From contig JAATGW010000489.1 of NCBI GenBank assembly GCA_015654495.1, positions 1 through 14,205 of the forward strand: a stretch of DNA of 14,205 nucleotides, given 5' to 3'. A program made the position numbers and the translations under genes. The notes beneath the pieces are model-generated. The model was not told where the DNA came from. It did not search any database and worked only from the letters and a program-made list of their open reading frames with translations. Below, piece by piece: positions 7,113 through 13,481 of this stretch; position 1 is the first letter of the stretch, and every line of letters begins with the position of its first letter. This DNA comes from Chitinophagales bacterium. Lineage in GTDB: Bacteria > Bacteroidota > Bacteroidia > Chitinophagales > Chitinophagaceae.

Positions 7113-9374
7113 TTATAAGTCGATGATCTGCTTTTGTTTCTTGCCGGCATCAACTTCTATATTGATGGACTCTTTACTGGTTTCAATTACAATAGTAATT
7201 TTTTGTTTGGATTCCTTTGCAACTGTGGTCTTCACCGTTCCTGAAACCTTTTGCCGAACAACCGGTGCATACCGGTATGAATATCCGTGGAATGTTTTTG
7301 CTTCGGGGCTCAATGCAGATTCATGGAAGGCAGTATCGGTATTATTACCACTACCGCTAATCCAGACATCATGAAATTTCATATCGACAGCATTAGCAGT
7401 ACCATAAGTAGTAGCAGTTTTCACTTTTGCTTTTTTCGCAGCAGTAGGAGGGATGTCCGCTTCTTCTTCAGGTCCGGTTATTGAAACAGTTTTCCTTTTT
7501 CTTCCGTATACATTTCCAACCTGAACGCTGGCGCGATTTAATGGAGGAGTTGCAAGAAAAGATTCAGATACTGTTCCTGATAAGATTGGTTGAAGCTGAA
7601 CAAATGGTTCAGAAGGTTTTTCTGTTTCCAATTTTGCATCATTTTCAACGGTTGTTCCGAATGAAGGAGCCAGTGCATAAACCAGGCTCATCTCTGGCGA
7701 GAAGGAAACGCCATCTTTTTCCTTTTCAGGAATTCTTCTGCTATTTATTCCACGTGTACTACGTACATTTCTTGAGTTATTCAGTTCATTGCGGTAAAGA
7801 GCCGTCATCTTTTGTAAAAACCATGGCGAAAAATGGAAGCCGGCCTCCTGCATACCGCGGACATTGTCAACAAATTGCTGAAACTCCCTGTTGCCGATCT
7901 TTCCTTTTTCTTCGAGATACCTGGCCTTAATAATTGAGTCGGCTGCTTTAATCCGGTTGAATTGAATATTATATTTAAAATTAAAATTCCCGTTTTCTTC
8001 CTGATACTGTTTTGAATTGAACGGTTCAGGTGTGCGATACATCGTTGTCCCTTCCGCAGTTTCGTATGTTGATGCAGGAGGAAAAACGTCCGAAAAAGAA
8101 TAACTATATAAAGCAGTTGCTTCAGCCGGAACGCCGTTTTCATTTAACTCAGGATTTCCTCCCGTTGATTTTAAAGGTGCAGGCTTATTTATTTTTTTTG
8201 TAACCAATTTAACAGGTGTTTGTGCCGCCTGAAAATCCCGCTTAATAAGGGTTGCAATATTTCTGACTTCAACTGAATCTGTATCTGATGAAGCTGCTGT
8301 AACATCACGGCCGACCTTAACCGAAACAGGTTTCTCTACCGGAACAGGGTTGATCCATGCAAGGGTACTCAGCAAAATAGATATGAACACCAGGGCAACT
8401 ATTTTTTCCTTGTACTGAATGCTGGTTGTTTTAATGTTCAGAATTCGTTTTACCCTGGTGAGCAGAACACCATCGTGACCGGTGGCTGCAACGGCAAGTA
8501 TCATTTCCTGGTTGCGGCGCATTTTTTCAACACTCAACAGCGCAGAAGCATAGTTCCGGGGATTCTTATTAAAGGATACTACAAAATCGTCGCAAAACAG
8601 TTCTCTTTCTTTTTTAAGATTTACGGTGAGCAGGTGAACGAATGGATTGAAGAACAGAACCGTTTCCATCACTGCCACGACCATATTCAGGAGATAATCG
8701 CGGCGACGGATATGTGCGAGCTCATGAAGAATGATCGCTTCCACCTGGTCAGAAGAAAGCTGGGTCATGGTAGCGATGGGAAGTAAAATCACTGGTTTCA
8801 GAAACCCGATGGTAGCGGGAACATCTATCAGTTCACTTAAGTAGATTTTTACTGTGCCCGGTATACGCAGCATCTTTACAAACTGACTAAGCTTATTATC
8901 AAGATATTCCCCGGCAGGTATAAGCCCGGTTGATTTCAATCTTTGAGTAAAAGCGTAGGCATTTATTAGCCTTACTGTTAACAGGATCAGGATAATGAGA
9001 TAGCCCGCCGAACGAAAGGGAATATATTTTTCAAATAAAGTAAACAGGGTTGATGAATCGAGCCAGGCGCCAGAATCCTTTAAAGTTGTGCCGAGGTCTA
9101 ATCCCCGCGGGTCTGAAACAGGTAACTGCTCCAGGTACCGGTTGAAAAGTTGATACTGCCTGAATTGATTAAAAAATGTAATTAAAAACCATGAAAATCC
9201 TCCAACGATCAGTGTGATAGAACCTGCATATCTAACGGCAGGTTTCTGGTTTTTGCGGAAACCAAAAAATAACTGGAAAGTAAGCCACAAAATTCCCATC
9301 TGCCACAACGAATGTGCAATTGCCCATCCCAGTGCATACAATACAGCAGTGTAGTTGAACAGGTTGTTTCCCAT
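7113..9374 (-). CDS. blaR1: BlaR1/MecR1-type M56 membrane metalloprotease sensor
   Basis: An integral-membrane zinc protease (753 aa) of the BlaR1/MecR1 family, which senses an outside signal and inactivates a partner BlaI repressor. Predicted membrane segments are at about 11-37, 49-68, 122-140, 228-250 and 323-341. The zinc site HELAH (H217, E218, H221) lies before the fourth segment, followed by ERELFCDD (E258 the likely third ligand), as expected for M56. After Trp340 comes a roughly 410-residue domain, expected to face the periplasm, rich in Ser, Thr, Lys, Asn and Pro. It shows no SxxK penicillin-sensor motif I could recognise in a beta-lactamase-like context and no clear TonB-type end; it finishes in alternating hydrophobic/charged residues (KITIVIETSKESINIEVD). 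The substrate or ligand is therefore unknown. The ATG at 9374 lies 7 bases after the blaI stop, so the two form one operon. Convergent with the GH95 gene, with only 39 bases between stops. Confidence 0.88.
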   Translation of the reverse strand: MGNNLFNYTAVLYALGWAIAHSLWQMGILWLTFQLFFGFRKNQKPAVRYAGSITLIVGGFSWFLITFFNQFRQYQLFNRYLEQLPVSDPRGLDLGTTLKDSGAWLDSSTLFTLFEKYIPFRSAGYLIILILLTVRLINAYAFTQRLKSTGLIPAGEYLDNKLSQFVKMLRIPGTVKIYLSELIDVPATIGFLKPVILLPIATMTQLSSDQVEAIILHELAHIRRRDYLLNMVVAVMETVLFFNPFVHLLTVNLKKERELFCDDFVVSFNKNPRNYASALLSVEKMRRNQEMILAVAATGHDGVLLTRVKRILNIKTTSIQYKEKIVALVFISILLSTLAWINPVPVEKPVSVKVGRDVTAASSDTDSVEVRNIATLIKRDFQAAQTPVKLVTKKINKPAPLKSTGGNPELNENGVPAEATALYSYSFSDVFPPASTYETAEGTTMYRTPEPFNSKQYQEENGNFNFKYNIQFNRIKAADSIIKARYLEEKGKIGNREFQQFVDNVRGMQEAGFHFSPWFLQKMTALYRNELNNSRNVRSTRGINSRRIPEKEKDGVSFSPEMSLVYALAPSFGTTVENDAKLETEKPSEPFVQLQPILSGTVSESFLATPPLNRASVQVGNVYGRKRKTVSITGPEEEADIPPTAAKKAKVKTATTYGTANAVDMKFHDVWISGSGNNTDTAFHESALSPEAKTFHGYSYRYAPVVRQKVSGTVKTTVAKESKQKITIVIETSKESINIEVDAGKKQKQIIDL

Positions 9375-9381
9375 GGCCTGG

Positions 9382-9765
9382 CTATTCTTTTCTTAGGTTA
9401 TTCAGTAATTTCTGAATTTCGTCCAGTTCTTCCGGACTGGTTTTATGGTTACCCAGTGCCTGCATCACCAGTTCTGTGGATGATCCTGAAAAGACATTAT
9501 CAATCATCTTTCCAAGCAGGTGTTTCTGCGTTTTTTCACGGGAAACTGCCGGCATGTAGATATGAGTTTTGGACGAATCGTCCCTCGTAACCAAACCTTT
9601 TTCAAACATGATCTGAAGGAGTTTCAATGCTGTGGTGTAGCCAATGTCTTTTGACCTCGAAATTTCGTCGTGGACCTCTCTGACAGTCGCTGACTTCCTT
9701 TCCCAAAGCACCTGCAGAATCTCAAGTTCGCTTTCAGTAGGCTTGATAATTTTGTTACCCGTCAT
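9382..9765 (-). CDS. blaI: BlaI/MecI/CopY-family winged-helix repressor
   Basis: A 127-aa repressor of the BlaI/MecI family, which binds DNA as a dimer and is removed by the BlaR1 protease. The N-terminal winged helix (about residues 8-75) shows the family pattern: PTESELEILQVLWERKSATVREV, then the recognition helix region GYTTALKLLQIMFEKGLVTRD and the wing with HIYMPA. The C-terminal third (about 76-127) is helical and matches the dimerisation region. Aligning by eye to Staphylococcus BlaI, the Asn-Phe cleavage site of that protein falls at Gln102-Ala103 here, so the scissile bond is not conserved. It is the first gene of the blaI-blaR1 operon and its ATG lies 4 bases from a 16-base palindrome, one of a pair, strongly suggesting autorepression. 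No beta-lactamase gene is nearby. Confidence 0.93.
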   Translation of the reverse strand: MTGNKIIKPTESELEILQVLWERKSATVREVHDEISRSKDIGYTTALKLLQIMFEKGLVTRDDSSKTHIYMPAVSREKTQKHLLGKMIDNVFSGSSTELVMQALGNHKTSPEELDEIQKLLNNLRKE

Positions 9766-9769
9766 TGTA

Positions 9770-9785
9770 TACGAATTTTATCGTA
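9770..9785. promoter_or_regulatory. Proximal BlaI-type operator palindrome TACGA-N6-TCGTA
   Basis: The sequence reads TACGA ATTTTA TCGTA, a perfect 5+5 inverted repeat with a 6-base centre, flanked by A on both sides. It lies 4 bases upstream of the blaI ATG and just downstream of the predicted -7 box, near the expected transcription start. A second copy with the same arms, spacing and flanking bases lies 24 bases away centre to centre. Known BlaI/MecI operators are dyads with TACA/TGTA arms, so similar arms beside blaI suggest the self-bound operator. Assignment to BlaI is inference from position and form. Confidence 0.8.
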
Positions 9786-9787
9786 AC

Positions 9788-9818
9788 CAAATATACGATC
9801 AGGTTCGTAAAATAACCA
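9788..9818 (-). promoter_or_regulatory. Predicted blaI-blaR1 promoter
   Basis: On the minus strand TATATTTG (9795 to 9788) is an exact match to the Bacteroidota -7 box TAnnTTTG. The -33 position, about 19 bases upstream, reads TGGT, a poor match to TTTG. Transcription would start near 9782-9784, inside the proximal palindrome, giving a very short leader of about 17-19 bases to the ATG. The promoter is bracketed by the two operator palindromes. Confidence 0.6.
9794..9809. promoter_or_regulatory. Distal BlaI-type operator palindrome TACGA-N6-TCGTA
   Basis: The sequence reads TACGA TCAGGT TCGTA, with the same arms and 6-base gap as the proximal copy but an unrelated centre, which argues that the arms are what is selected. 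Its left arm overlaps the upstream edge of the predicted -7 box by two bases, and the rest fills the spacer toward -33. A repressor here would block RNA polymerase. No third copy was seen elsewhere in the window. Confidence 0.8.
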
Positions 9819-9861
9819 TGCCGTCTGTACTTTTTTATTTTTCTTAACCTGAAACTCATGG

Positions 9862-9892
9862 TTTGGCTATTAGCTTAAATGCAATAAATTAC
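9862..9892 (+). promoter_or_regulatory. Possible promoter for the ppk2 gene
   Basis: TTTG at 9862-9865, then 19 bases, then TAAATTAC at 9885-9892. The -33 element is exact and the -7 box matches TAnnTT but ends AC rather than TG. The implied leader before the ATG at 9907 would be only about 8 bases, which weakens the call. It lies more than 50 bases from the BlaI-type operators, so direct repression by BlaI is not obvious. Confidence 0.3.
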
Positions 9893-9906
9893 CTGAAAAT
9901 ACCAGC

Positions 9907-10824
9907 ATGTCTTTAACAAAATTGTTCAGGTATATCGAAACACTTCAGGTAAAACAGGGCGAAAAAGTATCTCTTAAAAAATATGATACCGACTATGACC
10001 ACAAAATGATGGATAAAGCTGAGGGGGAGGCAACGTTGAAAAGGGGAGTGGAGAGGCTTTCAGAAATGCAGGGTAAGCTTTATGCTGATAACCGATACAG
10101 GGTTCTGATCATATTACAGGCAATGGATGCTGCCGGAAAAGATGGCGTAATAAAACACGTTATGTCAGGACTCAATCCGCAAGGGGTTAAAGTAACCAGT
10201 TTCAAAACGCCTACAATAACCGAACTGGAACACGATTATTTGTGGCGACATGAAATTGAACTGCCTCCACGCGGTGAAATTGGAATCTTTAATCGTTCGC
10301 ATTATGAGAATGTACTTGTTACCAGAGTGCATCCTGAATTCATCTTAAATGAAAATCTCCCGGGTATAAAAACCATTAAGAGCATTAATGAAGAATTCTG
10401 GAAGAAAAGAATGGAACAGATTAACCACTTTGAAAAAAACCTCACTGAAAATGGAACTGTCGTGATGAAATTTTTTCTGCATGTTTCCAAAAAAGAGCAG
10501 AAAAAAAGATTGCTGGAACGTATCAATGATCCCACCAAGAACTGGAAATTTTCAATCGGAGATCTGCATGAAAGAGCGCTTTGGGATAAATACATGGAAG
10601 CGTATGAAAAAATGCTCTCAGCAACCTCGCAGAAATCTGCGCCATGGTATATAATTCCAGCAGATGATAAATGGTTCGGGCGCCTTGCAATTGCAGCGAT
10701 CATATACAAAACAATGGAGAAACTCGATATGAGTTATCCTGTTCTCAATGCAAAACAACTTGATGAATTAAATCATGCAAAAGAGATACTGACTAAAGAA
10801 AAAAAGCAGACTGAACCCAAATAA
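9907..10824 (+). CDS. ppk2: Polyphosphate kinase 2, class III type (polyphosphate:nucleotide phosphotransferase)
   Basis: A cytoplasmic 305-aa enzyme that moves phosphate between polyphosphate and nucleotides. The P-loop is in ILQAMDAAGKDGVIKHV (A72 to K78 and D79, G80). The Walker B-type segment is IFNRSHYENVLVTRVHPE (F128 to E134 and on), and the lid region is NPTKNWKF-like (NDPTKNWKFSIGDLHERALWDKYMEAYE). These agree closely with remembered sequences of class III PPK2 such as that of Meiothermus ruber, which phosphorylates both AMP and ADP, and the NRSHYE form differs from the DRSWYNR form of class I enzymes. The single PPK2 domain and the length are normal for the class. It is transcribed divergently from blaI and convergently with hppA. 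Substrate preference (AMP versus ADP) is inferred from class and not proven by the sequence. Confidence 0.92.
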   Translation: MSLTKLFRYIETLQVKQGEKVSLKKYDTDYDHKMMDKAEGEATLKRGVERLSEMQGKLYADNRYRVLIILQAMDAAGKDGVIKHVMSGLNPQGVKVTSFKTPTITELEHDYLWRHEIELPPRGEIGIFNRSHYENVLVTRVHPEFILNENLPGIKTIKSINEEFWKKRMEQINHFEKNLTENGTVVMKFFLHVSKKEQKKRLLERINDPTKNWKFSIGDLHERALWDKYMEAYEKMLSATSQKSAPWYIIPADDKWFGRLAIAAIIYKTMEKLDMSYPVLNAKQLDELNHAKEILTKEKKQTEPK

Positions 10825-10848
10825 AAAACCCCCTTGTTGAAGAGGGGG
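10823..10848 (-). terminator. Intrinsic terminator of hppA
   Basis: Inverted repeat CCCCCT (10829-10834) and AGGGGG (10843-10848), optionally extended by a T-G pair, with a loop of 6-8 bases. On the minus strand it is followed by six T (complement of A at 10823-10828), a standard Rho-independent terminator 23 bases past the hppA stop. On the plus strand the hairpin has no T tract, so it should serve ppk2 poorly. It overlaps the last bases of the ppk2 stop codon. Confidence 0.85.
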
Positions 10849-10871
10849 CCTTGTAATCCGATATGACTTTA

Positions 10872-13244
10872 CTATAATTTCTTCACGAGGGTAAAATCCT
10901 TTGTATCAGCAACCAATTGCCTGTAACTGCTTTCATCAATTCGTTTACCGTTCACTGTTATCAAACCCTGTTCAACTGTGAGAGAGAAGGAACTGCCAGC
11001 AATTACGCCGTCATTGGTTAAGGCGTTCACAAGCGATTGCCGTGCAGCATTGATTACAGTTGAATTTTCTTTGACACTAGCAACTGCATGTTTCTGTTCT
11101 TTTTGAAGGTTTGCGTTATGCCCACCTGTACCATGCATCTGTGCAAGTGTGGGCGCAATTACTAGTGAAACTATTGACATCAGTTTAATAAGAATATTCA
11201 TCGAAGGACCTGAAGTATCTTTAAATGGATCACCTACAGTATCGCCTGTTACAGAAGCTTTGTGCGGTTCAGATTTTTTATAATACATCTGGCCGTTTAT
11301 TTCAACTCCTTTTTCGAATGATTTTTTTGCATTATCCCACGCGCCACCCGCATTATTCTGGAACATTCCCATCAATACACCACTTACAGTGGCACCGGCA
11401 AGGAAACCTCCTAAAGCTTCGGGGCCTAATAAAAACCCGATTATCAATGGAGATATAATTGTGATTGCGCCTGGCAACATCATTTTTTTGATCGAGGCAT
11501 CGGTTGAAATGGCAACACATTTGTCGTATTCCGGGCGCCCTGTACCTTCCATAATTCCAGGAATCGTTTTGAATTGGCGGCGCACTTCTTCCACCATCGC
11601 CATTGCAGCTTCACCAACCGCTCTGATGGCAAGAGATGAAAAGATAAATGGAATCATCGCACCTACAAATAGGCAGGAAAGTACTTTTGCTTTATAAATA
11701 TCGATTCCGTCGATTCCTGCAACTCCCACAAATGCTGCAAAAAGTGCAAGAGCAGTTAGTGCGGCAGATGCAATTGCGAAACCTTTTCCAGTGGCAGCAG
11801 TTGTGTTACCAACGGCATCAAGTACATCTGTTTTTTCACGAACTTCTTTTGGCAACTCACTCATCTCAGCAATACCACCTGCATTGTCCGCTATCGGCCC
11901 GAAAGCGTCAATTGCGAGCTGCATTGCAGTTGTAGCCATCATACCGGCGGCAGCGATTGCAACGCCGTATAATCCTGCACATTCATAAGAACCCCAGATA
12001 CCTCCAGCCAATACAAGAATTGGAAGAAAGGTCGATTCCATACCCACTGCAAGTCCGCCAATTACATTTGTTGCATGGCCGGTAGCAGATTGTCTGATGA
12101 TTGAATTCACAGGTCGCTTACCCATGGCTGTATAGTACTCGGTGATCATACTCATGAGTGTACCTACAACAAGCCCTACGGCTATTGCACCCAGTACTCC
12201 CCATTTGGTAAACTCGTGACCACGAAGGCTTAAATTTTCAGGAAGGAGATAATAAACCAGCGCAAATGAAGCAATCGCTGTTAATACTATTGAACCCCAG
12301 TTGCCCATATTGAGGGCTTTCTGTACTGCCTGTGTACTAATGCCAGCTGAATCGCTGATTTTTACAAAAAAGGTTCCTGCTATTGAAAGAATAATTCCAA
12401 CACCGGCAATCAGCATTGGTAATAAAATCGGAGAAAATCCATTGTATGCGTCCTGCGTTACAGTTTCCTGACCGAGAACCATTGTGGCAAGTACGGTTGC
12501 AACATAGGATCCGAAAAGATCGGCACCCATCCCGGCAACATCACCAACATTATCGCCAACATTGTCGGCAATAGTAGCAGGGTTTCTCGGATCGTCTTCC
12601 GGAATACCAGCTTCCACCTTACCAACCAGATCAGCCCCTACATCGGCAGCTTTCGTATAAATTCCACCTCCCACACGGGCAAATAAGGCTATAGATTCAG
12701 CACCGAGAGAAAACCCGGTTAATACTTCGATTGTTCTCAGCATCTCCACTGAATCAACGCTCGCATCCGGAGCGAAAATCATTTTGAAAACTATAAAAAG
12801 GCTTCCGAGGCCCAGAACCGCGAGACCTGCTACGCCGAGCCCCATTACCGATCCGCCTGTAAATGAAACTTTAAGCGCCTGACTCAGGCTGGTTCGGGCA
12901 GCCTGAGCTGTACGCACATTGGCCTTGGTCGCAACCCGCATTCCGATATAACCGGCTACGGCGCTGAATACCGCACCAATGATGAATGAAACTGCAATCA
13001 GCCAGTGCGAATTTGGATTTGCCTGCGCCATTACAGCGAGTAATACAGCCACAATCGCAACAAAATATCCAAGAATTTTCCATTCGGCTTTCAGAAATGC
13101 CATTGCTCCTTCAGCAATATAAGTGCTGATTTCTTTCATTCGCTCATTTCCTGGATCCTGTTTGGACACCCAGTTGAACTTGATCATCGTGTACAACAAT
13201 CCAATGAGCCCCATTGCGGGCACCAGATACAGCAGTTTGTCCAT
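10872..13244 (-). CDS. hppA: Membrane-bound ion-pumping pyrophosphatase, K+-dependent
   Basis: An integral-membrane pyrophosphatase (790 aa) that couples PPi hydrolysis to ion pumping across the inner membrane. The ATG at 13244 is chosen; an in-frame TTG two codons earlier is also possible. The active-site segments are intact: DVGADLVGKVEAG (201-213) and DNVGDNVGDVAGMGAD (227-242). GNTTAATGKG (479-488) has Ala483 and Gly486, the K+-dependent pattern, instead of the Lys/Thr of K+-independent enzymes. The position of the Na+-pump gate glutamate in Thermotoga (Glu246) is Gly245 here, and the plant-type position is Ala249. A glutamate occurs instead in helix 5 (Glu183, seven residues before the conserved Arg190), the arrangement I recall for the Flavobacterium johnsoniae H+-pumping subfamily. 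H+ pumping is therefore the best guess. The conserved core ends near residue 700, and about 90 hydrophilic residues follow, an unusual tail. A terminator lies directly downstream. Confidence 0.95.
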   Translation of the reverse strand: MDKLLYLVPAMGLIGLLYTMIKFNWVSKQDPGNERMKEISTYIAEGAMAFLKAEWKILGYFVAIVAVLLAVMAQANPNSHWLIAVSFIIGAVFSAVAGYIGMRVATKANVRTAQAARTSLSQALKVSFTGGSVMGLGVAGLAVLGLGSLFIVFKMIFAPDASVDSVEMLRTIEVLTGFSLGAESIALFARVGGGIYTKAADVGADLVGKVEAGIPEDDPRNPATIADNVGDNVGDVAGMGADLFGSYVATVLATMVLGQETVTQDAYNGFSPILLPMLIAGVGIILSIAGTFFVKISDSAGISTQAVQKALNMGNWGSIVLTAIASFALVYYLLPENLSLRGHEFTKWGVLGAIAVGLVVGTLMSMITEYYTAMGKRPVNSIIRQSATGHATNVIGGLAVGMESTFLPILVLAGGIWGSYECAGLYGVAIAAAGMMATTAMQLAIDAFGPIADNAGGIAEMSELPKEVREKTDVLDAVGNTTAATGKGFAIASAALTALALFAAFVGVAGIDGIDIYKAKVLSCLFVGAMIPFIFSSLAIRAVGEAAMAMVEEVRRQFKTIPGIMEGTGRPEYDKCVAISTDASIKKMMLPGAITIISPLIIGFLLGPEALGGFLAGATVSGVLMGMFQNNAGGAWDNAKKSFEKGVEINGQMYYKKSEPHKASVTGDTVGDPFKDTSGPSMNILIKLMSIVSLVIAPTLAQMHGTGGHNANLQKEQKHAVASVKENSTVINAARQSLVNALTNDGVIAGSSFSLTVEQGLITVNGKRIDESSYRQLVADTKDFTLVKKL

Positions 13245-13286
13245 GTGCAAGTAGTCTTAAACTTTAAATGATTTGGGTCAGTTCCG

Positions 13287-13310
13287 GCCTCCGCAGCGCT
13301 CGTCAGAGGC
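13287..13310. repeat. GC-rich hairpin in the hppA leader
   Basis: The minus strand reads GCCTCTG, a 10-base loop, then CGGAGGC: a 7-bp stem including one T-G pair. The loop contains the palindrome AGCGCT. It sits between the predicted hppA promoter and the ATG, and 13284-13315 is much richer in G+C than the flanks. It has no T tract, so it is not a simple terminator. It may be a leader structure or a copy of a dispersed repeat. Confidence 0.4.
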
Positions 13311-13335
13311 GGGCTATTGCGAATCAGCAGGGCGG

Positions 13336-13367
13336 CAAAAATAGAGTATTCATACTGAAATCCCCAA
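13336..13367 (-). promoter_or_regulatory. Predicted hppA promoter
   Basis: On the minus strand TATTTTTG (13343 to 13336) matches TAnnTTTG exactly, with TTGG (13367 to 13364) 20 bases upstream at the -33 position. This would give a leader of roughly 85 bases before the hppA ATG, containing the GC-rich hairpin. The rest of the 13245-13435 gap shows nothing else recognisable. Confidence 0.5.
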
Positions 13368-13435
13368 CGAAATGTTATTTTTTTTGACCTGGTAAAATCC
13401 GCTGAAATCAAGCCGGCATAAGCATTTTGAGATAT

Positions 13436-13464
13436 AAAAAAAGCCCCGTGACCGGGGCTTTTTT
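13436..13464 (-). terminator. Strong intrinsic terminator after the type IX secreted protein gene
   Basis: Perfect inverted repeat of 12 bp: A6-GCCCCG (13437-13448), loop TGAC, CGGGGC-T6 (13453-13464). On the minus strand it ends in seven T, 17 bases past the stop codon at 13482. The symmetry means it could also stop plus-strand transcripts. It insulates hppA from the upstream gene. Confidence 0.9.
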
Positions 13465-13481
13465 ATCTGATCCCTTTACGG

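Noticed and set aside
7481..7930. 149-codon open frame on the plus strand inside blaR1
   Set aside because: It is antisense to the low-complexity ectodomain, with composition explained by the real gene; no recognisable motif.
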